Assembly (NCBI RefSeq): GCF_010726245.1
Contig: NZ_AP022561.1
Span: 124,001 to 188,000, forward strand
Direction of reading: 5' to 3'
DNA length: 64,000 nt
DNA from: Mycolicibacterium aichiense
Lineage (GTDB): Bacteria > Actinomycetota > Actinomycetes > Mycobacteriales > Mycobacteriaceae
The notes under the pieces were generated by a model. That model did not search any database. It was not told the origin of the DNA and saw nothing but the letters and a program-made list of their open reading frames with translations. Of the stretch, positions 1-8,186 are shown piece by piece (position 1 is the first letter of the stretch; the number at the start of each line of letters is the position of its first letter). Made by a program: the position numbers and the translations under genes.

Positions 1-1415
1 TGCTGGGCCGGATCAAGGCGCCGGTGATCGGTCCGTTCTTCCAGGCGATGAGCGCGGCAGGGGGCGCGCTGTTCAACAATCTCGCGTTGTTGTTCGCCGT
101 CGGCGTCGCGATCGGTTTCGCCCGCAAGGCAGACGGGTCGACCGCGTTGTCGGCGGTCGTCGGCTACCTGGTGATGCAGGCCGTCTTCAAGACGATGTCG
201 CCGTTCGTCCTTGCGGGGCAACTCGACAAGGCCGGCGAACAAGCGCAGATCAACTACAGCGTGTTTGGCGGGATCGTGATCGGCCTGCTCACCGCGTGGC
301 TGTTCGACAAGTACCACACCATCACGTTGCCGCCGTACCTCGGCTTCTTCGGTGGCAGGCGCTTCGTCCCGATCGTCGTATCGCTGGTGAGCCTTGTGGT
401 GTCGTTCGCGATGAGCTACTTCTATCCGATCTTTGACGCGGGGCTCACCGGCCTGGGCCATTTCATCGGCGGTGCCGGTGCGCTCGGCGCGTTCGTCTAC
501 GGCTTCGCCAACCGCATGCTGATTCCGCTGGGGCTGCACCACATCCTGAACTCGTATGTGTGGTTCATCTATGGCAGCTATCCGAGCGGCGACGGGCATG
601 TGGTCACCGGTGAACTCAGCCGGTTCGCCGCAGGTGACCCCAGCGCGGGGCTGCTGACCTCAGGCTTCTACCCGATCCTGATGTTCGGCCTGCCCGGCGC
701 GGCGTTGGCGATGATCCATGTGGCGAACAAGAAACAGCGCAAGGTCGCCTTCGGCATCCTGTCTGCCGCCGCGCTGACCGCGTTCCTCACCGGTGTCACC
801 GAACCGCTGGAGTTCGCCTTCATGTTCGTGGCGTTCCCGCTCTACATCGTGCACGCGGTGCTGACCGGTCTGTCGCTTGCCGTCGCCTACCTTCTCGACA
901 TCCACCTGGGCTTCTCGTTCTCGGCCGGACTGATCGATCTGCTGCTCTATGGCACCGCACCGGCGGCCAAGAACATTCCGCTGCTGATCGTCATGGGCCT
1001 GGTCTTCTTCGCGGTGTACTACCTGCTGTTCCGGTTCGCGATCACCCGGTGGAACATGCGCACCCCCGGCCGCGAACCCGACGCCGAGTTCGACGCCGAG
1101 GAGCGGGCGAACCTGGGCGAGGGCGCCGAGTCGGCCACCGCCGTCGAGGCCGGGGGCGCGGTGAAGACGGCGCCCGCGATCGCGGACAGCAGGGCCGAAA
1201 AACTGATCGCGGCATTCGGCGGGCGAGAGAACCTGCGCAGCGTGGACGCCTGCATCACCCGACTGCGGATGGAGGTCGTGGACCCCGGCAAAGTCGACCA
1301 GAACCGGCTGAAAAGCCTTGGCGCCGCCGGCGTGATCGAGGTGGGCAACAACGTTCAGGCCGTGTTCGGGACCCAGGCCGAGGTGCTGAAGAACGAGATC
1401 AACGACGCGCTGTGA
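1..1415 (+). CDS. PTS permease, EIIC-EIIB fusion of the glucose/GlcNAc family (5' truncated)
   Basis: Membrane component of a phosphoenolpyruvate phosphotransferase system that imports and phosphorylates a hexose or N-acetylhexosamine. The frame is open to the first base of the window and the EIIC N-terminus is missing, so the real start lies upstream. What remains is a multi-spanning EIIC domain, including the GVTEPLEF motif around residue 260 of the visible part that is typical of glucose-family EIIC. An acidic linker follows, then a C-terminal EIIB domain whose phosphorylatable Cys sits in DACITRLRM. No EIIA domain is fused, so a separate Crr-like protein is expected. Glucose and N-acetylglucosamine specificity cannot be separated by reading. 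Confidence 0.9.
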   Translation, partial: LGRIKAPVIGPFFQAMSAAGGALFNNLALLFAVGVAIGFARKADGSTALSAVVGYLVMQAVFKTMSPFVLAGQLDKAGEQAQINYSVFGGIVIGLLTAWLFDKYHTITLPPYLGFFGGRRFVPIVVSLVSLVVSFAMSYFYPIFDAGLTGLGHFIGGAGALGAFVYGFANRMLIPLGLHHILNSYVWFIYGSYPSGDGHVVTGELSRFAAGDPSAGLLTSGFYPILMFGLPGAALAMIHVANKKQRKVAFGILSAAALTAFLTGVTEPLEFAFMFVAFPLYIVHAVLTGLSLAVAYLLDIHLGFSFSAGLIDLLLYGTAPAAKNIPLLIVMGLVFFAVYYLLFRFAITRWNMRTPGREPDAEFDAEERANLGEGAESATAVEAGGAVKTAPAIADSRAEKLIAAFGGRENLRSVDACITRLRMEVVDPGKVDQNRLKSLGAAGVIEVGNNVQAVFGTQAEVLKNEINDAL

Positions 1416-1605
1416 CGGGCGGCCGAGCAGTATCGCTGAAACGGGGAAGTGTCGCACCCGCAGCGCATAGATCGCGTAAAGGAAACGCATAGGCTTCGAA
1501 CCTTTACGGTTCCGTGCTCAAAGTGTGACCTGAGTAGACCACTGTTACCGAAGTGACATCAGTGGCTCTTGCTGTGAGCCGATCGAGCCAGAGTTGGGGA
1601 CCCAC

Positions 1606-2076
1606 ATGACCGTGCACATTTTCGATCGTGAATCGACCGGCGGCACCTCCTTTGCACTGCGATCGCTGATCGCGATGACAGGTGCATTTCTCGCCGCCGG
1701 AGCGTGGCCGGCGCCCGCCCATGCGGATACCGCCGGCGTCAGCAATCTGCTCAACTCCACCGGTATCAGCCAGCTGATCGAGCAGATCGGCCAACAGATC
1801 TGCCCGATGCTGGTCAAGCCGGGCAGCAGCCTGGTCTCCAATGCCACCACAGCCAGCGGGCACGGCGGTCTTGCCTCCCAGGTGACCGGGTTCGTTGCCG
1901 AGCAGGCCATCCGGTCTCAGTGTCCGGCGGTGATGACCGAGCTCGCCAATGGGAACTTCGCGCCGCTGATGCAGATGCTCAGCACCGCCAACCAGGCGTC
2001 GGGCGCACTCAACCAGCTCAACGGCGTGAGCGTGCCGTCGGTGCCGTTGCCGGCTGCGGGTGTGCTCAGCCCGTAG
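1606..2076 (+). CDS. small exported protein of unknown function
   Basis: About 156 residues. The N-terminus carries a hydrophobic segment (SLIAMTGAFLAAGAWPAPAHA) followed by an AHA-D cleavage-like site around residue 40, so export by Sec or Tat is likely. The mature part is rich in Ser, Thr and Gln, has two Cys (ICPM and SQCPAV) that could form a disulfide, and shows no domain I recognise. ATG at 1606 is preferred over the in-frame TTG at 1594 because a GGGGA Shine-Dalgarno-like stretch lies about 7 bases upstream. It is probably a mycobacterial surface or secreted protein. Confidence 0.7.
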   Translation: MTVHIFDRESTGGTSFALRSLIAMTGAFLAAGAWPAPAHADTAGVSNLLNSTGISQLIEQIGQQICPMLVKPGSSLVSNATTASGHGGLASQVTGFVAEQAIRSQCPAVMTELANGNFAPLMQMLSTANQASGALNQLNGVSVPSVPLPAAGVLSP

Positions 2077-2167
2077 CGGCGTCCCTGGCAAACGCTAACG
2101 AATCTGGCTGCGCCGTCGATATCGTGGTTAAGTAGTTGAACCCGAGGCCTGCTCGAGGCGGAATCAG

Positions 2168-2452
2168 GTGACTGTGAAACGACTTCTCATCGGCGCGTGT
2201 GCGGTGGCGCTCACGTCGGGATCGCTGGTGCTTGCCGCACCGGCGTCCGCCGACTGCCCGAATGGGACGGTCCAGAGCCGATTCCCCGGGGTGTGTACGT
2301 CCGGCCCGTCCGGCGGCCAGGTCCCGCAGGCGATCGGCCCGGACAATGTCACGACGAACATTCAGCCCAACCAGATCCCCACGATGAACGGGATCCCCTG
2401 CAACCTGTGGCATTCGGTCACGTGCTGGGCGATGGCCCAGAACGGCGGCTAG
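2168..2452 (+). CDS. small exported protein with four cysteines
   Basis: About 94 residues starting at GTG, with a GAGGCGGA ribosome-binding stretch just upstream. The signal peptide is LLIGACAVALTSGSLVLAAP followed by ASADCPNG. The mature part has paired Cys (DCPNG, GVCTSG, IPCNLW, VTCWAM), suggesting a small disulfide-stabilised secreted protein. It begins about 90 bp after the preceding exported protein and may share its transcript. The function is unknown. Confidence 0.7.
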   Translation: MTVKRLLIGACAVALTSGSLVLAAPASADCPNGTVQSRFPGVCTSGPSGGQVPQAIGPDNVTTNIQPNQIPTMNGIPCNLWHSVTCWAMAQNGG

Positions 2453-2462
2453 ATCCGCGCGG

Positions 2463-3065
2463 TCACGCCGCGCGCAGCGCGTCGATGCCCTGGTCCAGGG
2501 CGGCTTCCAGATAACTCAGGTCGCCGGTCGCGAGCATGATGCCGACCCCGCCCTGGATGCCGGCCAGCAACGCCGCCGCGGCTCGCTCGGCGTTCACCGA
2601 GCCGGCCACCTTGCCCTGCCCCTGCATCGACCGGATGCCGGCCGCTATCGCGCCGCTCCACGCGACGATGAGCTCGGCTGTGACAGCCTCGGCCCCCGGA
2701 GTGGTGCGCCCGATCTCCGACATCAGCACCGCGATCGGGCAGTTCTGGCCCTGCTTGCGGTAGCGGTCGACCACGGAATCCCGCCACCGTTGCCACGCCG
2801 CCCAGGATGTGAGCGCGCCGAGATGAGGCTGCTGGTCGTCGAGCACCATCTGGGACTCGAGCGCCGCGACCGCCAGCAGCAGCTGCTCCTTACCCCCGGG
2901 GAAATAGTGGAAGAGCTGACTTTTGGAGGTGCGAGTACGCGCCATGACGTCCTCGAGTGTGGTCAGCGCGACGCCGCGGGCGCGGATCTCGGCGGCGGCC
3001 CCCTCGATGATCCGCTGCCGGGTGGCGCGACCCTTCGCCGTCAGTTTTTGGACTTGCAGGTCCAT
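2463..3065 (-). CDS. TetR-family repressor (LmrA/YxaF-like)
   Basis: A DNA-binding regulator of 200 residues. The N-terminal helix-turn-helix covers residues 10-55 (TLEDVMARTRTSKSQLFHYF), and the C-terminal ligand domain resembles the LmrA/YxaF subgroup, including the CPIAVLMSEIG segment. The ATG at 3065 (MDLQVQK) was chosen because the TetR fold begins there; a longer open frame upstream is antisense to the SDR gene. It is divergent from the SDR gene with 25 bp between start codons. Near-identical 16-bp palindromes overlap both starts, so it most likely represses itself and the SDR gene until an unknown ligand binds. Confidence 0.88.
   Translation of the reverse strand: MDLQVQKLTAKGRATRQRIIEGAAAEIRARGVALTTLEDVMARTRTSKSQLFHYFPGGKEQLLLAVAALESQMVLDDQQPHLGALTSWAAWQRWRDSVVDRYRKQGQNCPIAVLMSEIGRTTPGAEAVTAELIVAWSGAIAAGIRSMQGQGKVAGSVNAERAAAALLAGIQGGVGIMLATGDLSYLEAALDQGIDALRAA
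3049..3064. promoter_or_regulatory. TetR operator-like palindrome 1
   Basis: TGGACTTGCAGGTCCA, a 16-bp inverted repeat with one mismatched base pair, over the first codons of the TetR gene. It shares its TGGAC/GTCCA arms with the second palindrome and lies 35 bp from it, centre to centre. The role as autoregulatory operator is inferred from position. Confidence 0.6.
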
Positions 3066-3083
3066 TTTTAGAGGCGAAGCATA

Positions 3084-3099
3084 TGGACTCATGAGTCCA
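3084..3099. promoter_or_regulatory. TetR operator-like palindrome 2, overlapping the SDR start codon
   Basis: TGGACTCATGAGTCCA, a perfect 16-bp palindrome whose central ATG is the SDR start codon. Binding there would block transcription through the start of the SDR gene. The perfect symmetry and the matching site over the TetR start make an operator the simplest reading. Confidence 0.65.
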
Positions 3100-3852
3100 A
3101 AAGATACCCGGTTGGCCGGGCGCAGAGCACTTGTCACAGGTTCCACAAGCGGTCTCGGGGTCGCCATCGCGAAGGCCCTGGCGAATGATGGCGCCTTCGT
3201 CGTGGTGAGCGGACGGGACACAACCCGCGGCGACGCCGTCGTCACCGAGATCCGGTCGGCAGGCGGGGACGCCGCTTTCGTCGCCGCCGATCTGGGAGCC
3301 GGGGGTGCCGCCGCCCGCCGGCTGGCCGACGCGGCCACCGAGGCGGCCGGCGGCATCGACATCCTGGTGAACAACGCGGCCACCTTACTGATGCCCACCC
3401 CGACCGCCGACGTCACCGAGCAGGAGCTGCGAGATGTGTTCGGCGTCAACGTGTTCACGCCATTCCTGCTGACCGGTGTGCTGGCACCGAGCATGGTTGC
3501 CCAGGGTGGCGGCGCGATCGTGAACATCGGCTCGATCACCGGGCTGCGCGGATCCAGCGGGTCGGCGGTCTACAGCGCCAACAAAGCCGCGATCCATTCG
3601 TTCACCCAGTCCTGGGCCGACGAGTACGGCCCGCACGGTGTGCGGGTCAACGCCGTGGCCCCCGGCCCGATCGGCACCGAACGGCAGGCCGAATTCGCCG
3701 ACCACATCGCGCCGACGCTGAGCCGCCTGCCGTCGCGGCGGGTCAGCACCCCGGAGGAGGTCGCGGCCGCGGTGGTGTTCCTGGCCAGTGACGACGCCGC
3801 CAACATCCACGGAACAGTCCTCAGCGTCGACGGTGGCTGGGCGGCAACCTGA
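3091..3852 (+). CDS. short-chain dehydrogenase/reductase
   Basis: An NAD(P)-dependent oxidoreductase of 253 residues, the usual length for classical SDRs. The cofactor glycine motif is TGSTSGLG near residue 17, the NNAA motif follows at about residue 92, the catalytic Tyr and Lys are in SAVYSANK, and the C-terminus has the usual SVDGGW ending. The substrate cannot be read. It is divergent from a TetR regulator that probably controls it, an arrangement common for inducible detoxifying or fatty-acid/quinone reductases. The long open frame running upstream of ATG 3091 is antisense to the tetR gene and was not used. Confidence 0.92.
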   Translation: MSPKDTRLAGRRALVTGSTSGLGVAIAKALANDGAFVVVSGRDTTRGDAVVTEIRSAGGDAAFVAADLGAGGAAARRLADAATEAAGGIDILVNNAATLLMPTPTADVTEQELRDVFGVNVFTPFLLTGVLAPSMVAQGGGAIVNIGSITGLRGSSGSAVYSANKAAIHSFTQSWADEYGPHGVRVNAVAPGPIGTERQAEFADHIAPTLSRLPSRRVSTPEEVAAAVVFLASDDAANIHGTVLSVDGGWAAT

Positions 3853-4112
3853 TTCGAGGGTGGCCGGCAATGGCTCCCGAACTGCGTCGAGCACGCCGTC
3901 GTCAACCGGGTGTCGACCCGCGCGGTGTTGCCGCCATCACACCCCAGCAAACGGCCGGACAGGACGGTGTCCAGCAACCCCACAGCGTTGCAAGGCCGGG
4001 CCGGCGACTGCCGCGCTGATAGGCTCCCAGGTGAAATCGCGGGGGCGGCGGGGTCCGGCCCGTCTGACGAGGTGGCGTCGAAACGTAAAGCAAGAGTCGG
4101 AATGGGTTCGGA

Positions 4113-5360
4113 ATGGGTGTTGTGCGGACCGGAGAAATAAAGGCGCTGACCGGTCTTCGCATCGTCGCCGCCCTATGGGTGGTGCTGTTCCACTTCCGGC
4201 CGCTGATCTGGGAAGCGTCACCGCGACTCAAGGACGACCTCGCGCCGCTTCTCAACGCCGGTGCCCAAGGCGTCGACCTGTTCTTCATCCTCAGCGGATT
4301 CGTGCTGACGTGGAATTACCTCGACCGGATGGGATCGCATTTCTCCGGGCGGGCCACCCTGCACTTCCTGTGGCTGCGGCTGTCCCGGGTGTGGCCGGTG
4401 TACCTGGTGACCATGCACATCGCCGCCGCGTGGATCATCTTCACGCTGCACTTCGGCGCCACACCGTCGGCGGATGTCGAAAAGCTCACCGCAATCAGTT
4501 ACGTGCGCCAGCTGTTCATGGTCCAACTCTGGTTCGAACCGTTCTTCGACGGCACCAGCTGGGACGGCCCGGCCTGGTCGATCAGCGCGGAATGGCTGGC
4601 CTACCTGCTCTTCGGCGGGATCATCCTGGTGATCTTCCGGATGGCGCGGGTGACCCGGGCGCGCACGCTGCTCTTCCTGGCCTTCGTCGCGGCGCTGCCG
4701 CCCACGCTGCTGCTGCTGGCCAGCGGCCACTTCTACACGCCGTGGAGCTGGCTGCCGCGCATCGTGGCCCAGTTCCTGGCCGGCGCGCTGGCCTGCGCGG
4801 CGGTCCGACGCTTGCAGATCGGCCGGCGTGGGCAGCACATCTCAGGTATTGCTGCGGTACTGCTGACCGCCGCGATGGTCGGCATCCTCTACTACTACGA
4901 CGCCAACCCGGTGGCCGGGATGATCGACCCCGGCGGCCTGGTCGACGTGCTGTTCATGCCGCTGGTCGTCACGCTGGCGATCGGCGTCGGAACCCTGCCG
5001 GCGCTGCTGTCCACGCGGCTGCTGGTGTACGGGGGGCAGATCTCGTTCAGCCTGTACATGGTGCACGAAATCGTGCACACCTCGTGGAACTGGGCGGTCC
5101 AGGAGTACCAGATCGACCTGCCGAAATCGGTGCAGAAGATCGTCGTCGTCGGATTGATCCTCGCGGCGGTGGCCGGCGCGATGGCGCTCTACCACGGCGT
5201 CGAGGAACCGGCCCGGCGCTGGATGCGCAGGATGGTCGACTTCCGCGACGTCAAACACGACAAGCACACCGGCCCGCCGGGGGCCGAGGGCGGCCGGCTG
5301 GCCTCGATCGACCATGCCCGCGATACCCGTCCTCCGCAGTCCTCGGCGCGGGCCGGGTAG
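4113..5360 (+). CDS. acyltransferase-3 family integral membrane O-acyltransferase
   Basis: About 415 residues with roughly ten hydrophobic spans. The family signature begins near the N-terminus (IKALTGLRIVAALWVVLFHF, whose His is the presumed catalytic residue) and continues with GVDLFFILSGFVLTW. Members move acetyl or other acyl groups across the membrane onto extracellular glycans or lipids. The next gene is an exported SGNH hydrolase, and these two activities are often paired or fused in glycan O-acylation. The acceptor is unknown. The 260 bp between the SDR gene and this one hold nothing I recognise. Confidence 0.88.
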   Translation: MGVVRTGEIKALTGLRIVAALWVVLFHFRPLIWEASPRLKDDLAPLLNAGAQGVDLFFILSGFVLTWNYLDRMGSHFSGRATLHFLWLRLSRVWPVYLVTMHIAAAWIIFTLHFGATPSADVEKLTAISYVRQLFMVQLWFEPFFDGTSWDGPAWSISAEWLAYLLFGGIILVIFRMARVTRARTLLFLAFVAALPPTLLLLASGHFYTPWSWLPRIVAQFLAGALACAAVRRLQIGRRGQHISGIAAVLLTAAMVGILYYYDANPVAGMIDPGGLVDVLFMPLVVTLAIGVGTLPALLSTRLLVYGGQISFSLYMVHEIVHTSWNWAVQEYQIDLPKSVQKIVVVGLILAAVAGAMALYHGVEEPARRWMRRMVDFRDVKHDKHTGPPGAEGGRLASIDHARDTRPPQSSARAG

Positions 5361-5464
5361 TAACGAAGCCAGCGTCGGTGTGCGACAACACCTTCGGAGG
5401 CAGTAGGCTGCCTGCGTCGGGCATGAGATTCAGTGGGGTGTCATTGATCCGCAAGGAAGGGCTT

Positions 5465-6154
5465 GTGCGCGTCATCACGACCGGCCTGTCGGCCGTCGCG
5501 GTGCTCGCCGCCATCGTCGGCTACACCCGCCCGGCCGTCACCTATGAATTGGCCAATCGCGGTTCGGGTTTCAGCCGGATAGCGGTGATTGGCGACTCGT
5601 ACACGACCGGTACCGACGAGGGCGGTCAGGGGCCGCAGTCGTGGACGTCCCGCGCCTGGCTGCTGCTGGCCGGACAGGGCGCCAGAATCGACGCCGACGT
5701 GGCCGCCGAGGGCGGCGCCGGCTACGGGATCCGGGGCAACCACGGCAGCCTGTTCGAGGACCTCACCGTGCGGGCCGTCGACCGCGACGACTCCCTGGTG
5801 GTGTTCTTCGGATCCCGCAACGACCAGCCCGCCGATATGCAGAAGTACCCGGTGCTGGTCGGGGAGACCCTGCAGATCGCCCGCCGGGCGGCGCCCAAAG
5901 CCAAGGTCCTGGTGATCGGCCCGCCGTGGCCGACGGCAGACCCGCCGGGCGAGGTGCTGGCCCAGCGCGACATCCTGCGCGCCCAGGCCAAAGCCGTCGG
6001 CGCGGTCTTCATCGATCCGCTCGCCGAGGGCTGGTTCGTCGGCCACCCCGAACTGATCGGCCCCGACGGCGTGCACCCCACCGACGCGGGCCACGCCTAC
6101 ATGGCCGAGAAGATCGCCCCGCTCATCAGGAGCCAGCTCGCCATTCCGCTGTGA
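5465..6154 (+). CDS. exported SGNH/GDSL hydrolase
   Basis: About 229 residues. The N-terminal hydrophobic segment (VITTGLSAVAVLAAIVGYT) is a signal peptide or anchor. Block I is VIGDSYTTG with the nucleophilic Ser, block III is GSRNDQ with the Asn, and the C-terminal catalytic Asp/His pair lies in DGVHPT. GTG 5465 is preferred because AAGGAAGG lies just upstream; ATG 5423 is an in-frame alternative giving 243 residues. It acts outside the membrane as an esterase or acyl-transfer partner, probably with the acyltransferase-3 protein encoded just before it. Confidence 0.85.
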   Translation: MRVITTGLSAVAVLAAIVGYTRPAVTYELANRGSGFSRIAVIGDSYTTGTDEGGQGPQSWTSRAWLLLAGQGARIDADVAAEGGAGYGIRGNHGSLFEDLTVRAVDRDDSLVVFFGSRNDQPADMQKYPVLVGETLQIARRAAPKAKVLVIGPPWPTADPPGEVLAQRDILRAQAKAVGAVFIDPLAEGWFVGHPELIGPDGVHPTDAGHAYMAEKIAPLIRSQLAIPL

Positions 6155-6157
6155 GGA

Positions 6158-6418
6158 TCACGGCCCGATCCAGGGCTGAGTGTTGCCCAGATTGTTCGCG
6201 TCGACCTGGTAGCACTGCTGCGGGGTGTTGAACCCGAACGCGCCCCCGGTCTCGCAGCGCTGAAAGAAGCCGTTCGCATCGATCGGGCCGTCGCAGCGTT
6301 CGCCGCCGCCCCACGGTGTCCAGAGTCCCTGGCATCCCGCGCTCGCTGCGGGCGCGCCGATGATGCCGATACCGATGGCGGTGATCGCGCAGATCACCAC
6401 TGAACCGAGTTTCTTCAC
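6158..6418 (-). CDS. small exported cysteine-containing protein
   Basis: About 86 residues. It starts at GTG 6418 (read MKKLGSVV) because a strong AGGAGG lies 5-6 bases upstream; an ATG seven codons earlier would place that site inside the gene. The signal peptide ends at PAASAGC. The mature part has four Cys and repeated Trp/Gly (LWTPWGGGERC). It is convergent with the SGNH hydrolase, with only three bases between the stop codons. The function is unknown. Confidence 0.72.
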   Translation of the reverse strand: MKKLGSVVICAITAIGIGIIGAPAASAGCQGLWTPWGGGERCDGPIDANGFFQRCETGGAFGFNTPQQCYQVDANNLGNTQPWIGP

Positions 6419-6560
6419 CGTCCACCTCCTCGACGACAAACCTCAAGTGAAGTTCGGATACCCAATTCATCGCGGTGGCCGACGAGATCGTTATCGCACA
6501 TGCGGCTCCAGCAGCGCCGCACCCCCGCGTCCTGCTCTGTGATCCCCGCGTCGGTATGGG

Positions 6561-8186
6561 ATGGTTCTGGTGATGCTGAGACGCGTGTGGGAACGGCGTC
6601 GGCGGAGGCGACCGCTGACACCGTTTCTGGCGACGCTGGCGGTGGTCATGGTGGTCTTCGCCGGCGACCGTCCGACGCCGTCGCTGCCCTACAACCTGAT
6701 CGCCGGGCCCTTCGCGCGACTGCTGGCCCAGGCCGCCGATCTCGGCCCTGCGCGCGCACAGCGGGTCCAGCTGACCGTCGAACTGCGGGAGGCCTCCCGG
6801 CCTGCGGCGCTGACCGCCTGGGCCGACTCTCACGGATTGTCGGTGGGCTGGCGCGACGGTGATGCGTGGGCCGTCGTGGAGGGCACCCCGCGAGCGATTG
6901 CGGGTGCCTTCGACGTGGCCGTGCACGACTACCGCCGCAGCAACGGGGTGGTGTTCTACGCCTCGCCTCAGCAACCGGCCGTCCCGCAGCAGCTGAGCGG
7001 TGAAGTGAGCGAGTTGGGCCGCATCCTCGGCTACACGCCCTCACACGAAGGCGTTCCGCCGACCCCGCCGCTGGACGTCCCCAATGCGGGGCTCGCGCCC
7101 ACCGAGTTGCTCACCGCCTACAACGTCAACCCGCTGACCTCCGCGGGTTACACCGGAAAGGGTCAGACTGTCGTCGTCTTCACCTTCGACGGCGTCGACC
7201 AACGCGACCTGGACAAGTTCTCCGACTGGTTCTCGCTGCCCAAGTTCAACCTCGAGGTGATGGGCGGGATGCCGCCCGAGCGACGCGGCGAGGCGAGCAT
7301 GGACGTCCAGTTCGTGCACGCGATCGCGCCTTCGGCGCGGATCGTTCTGGTCAACGCCCGGTCCACCGCCGAAGGCGACGCGACCTACGTCAAGCTCGGC
7401 AAGCTGATGGAAGATGTCGACCGCACCTACCCGGGAGCGGTGTGGAGCTTCTCGATCGGCTGGGGCTGTGATCGACTCCTCTCCCGCGCCGACCTGGCGC
7501 CGGTGCGCTCGGCGCTGGCCCGCGCCCAGCGCAACGGGACGACGGCCTTCGTCGCCAGTGGAGATCTGGCCGGCCTGGAGTGCAAAGGCGGCAAGACCTG
7601 GTCGGATCCGCCGAGCCCGGACGACTACGGAGTCGACGTGATGGCCTCGCTGCCGGAGGTGACCGGTGTCGGAGGAACGACGCTGTCCACCGATTCCCAG
7701 GGTCAGTGGCTGGCCGAACAAGGGTGGTACGACGTCCCGTTGACCCAGGGCAGCGGCGGCGGCGCGTCGGTGTTGTTCGCGCGCCCGTCGTGGCAGGACA
7801 CCGGAACCCGCGCCGGCCCGCACGACAAGCGGCTGGTACCCGACATCGCCGCGGTGGCCGACCCGTTCACCGGGGTGAAATTCGTGTTCAACGGCCAGAT
7901 CCTGGTCGGAGGGGGCACCTCGCAGGCGGCGCCGATCTGGGCCGGAATCGCCGCGGTGATGAACCAATTCCTGACCGCGCGCGGCTTGGAGCAGCTCGGT
8001 GACTTCAACCCGCTGCTCTACGACATCGCCGGCGGCGCCGAGGTACCCGCCTTCCGCGACATCTATCTCGGAGCCAACGCGGTGACGCCCGTCGTGGCCG
8101 GCTACGACATGATCACCGGGCTGGGAACGCCCAACGTCGACAACCTGATCAAGGCCCTTCTCGTGCTGAAGTCGTTGCGCCGATGA
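6561..8186 (+). CDS. sedolisin-type serine-carboxyl peptidase (family S53) with activation domain
   Basis: A protease of 541 residues. A single N-terminal membrane or signal segment (residues 15-35) leads into a pro-kumamolisin activation domain (about 50-150) and an S53 catalytic domain. Expected active-site residues are visible: Glu and Asp four residues apart in GEASMDVQ around residue 245, the oxyanion region in FVASGDLAG, and the nucleophile in GGGTSQAAP near residue 453. These enzymes are pro-enzymes that usually work outside the cell at acidic pH. Its stop overlaps the next start (ATGA), so the downstream membrane protein is translationally coupled and may be a partner or inhibitor. 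Confidence 0.9.
   Translation: MVLVMLRRVWERRRRRRPLTPFLATLAVVMVVFAGDRPTPSLPYNLIAGPFARLLAQAADLGPARAQRVQLTVELREASRPAALTAWADSHGLSVGWRDGDAWAVVEGTPRAIAGAFDVAVHDYRRSNGVVFYASPQQPAVPQQLSGEVSELGRILGYTPSHEGVPPTPPLDVPNAGLAPTELLTAYNVNPLTSAGYTGKGQTVVVFTFDGVDQRDLDKFSDWFSLPKFNLEVMGGMPPERRGEASMDVQFVHAIAPSARIVLVNARSTAEGDATYVKLGKLMEDVDRTYPGAVWSFSIGWGCDRLLSRADLAPVRSALARAQRNGTTAFVASGDLAGLECKGGKTWSDPPSPDDYGVDVMASLPEVTGVGGTTLSTDSQGQWLAEQGWYDVPLTQGSGGGASVLFARPSWQDTGTRAGPHDKRLVPDIAAVADPFTGVKFVFNGQILVGGGTSQAAPIWAGIAAVMNQFLTARGLEQLGDFNPLLYDIAGGAEVPAFRDIYLGANAVTPVVAGYDMITGLGTPNVDNLIKALLVLKSLRR

Noticed and set aside
1498..1512. GAACC-TTTAC-GGTTC hairpin after the PTS gene considered as terminator
   Set aside because: Five-base stem, 83 bp beyond the stop and no T-run; too weak to call.
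3788..5422. Open frame running into the SGNH hydrolase from far upstream
   Set aside because: It is an alternate frame of the acyltransferase gene; its translation is Arg/Pro-rich shadow sequence and the hydrolase proper starts with a signal peptide near 5423-5465.
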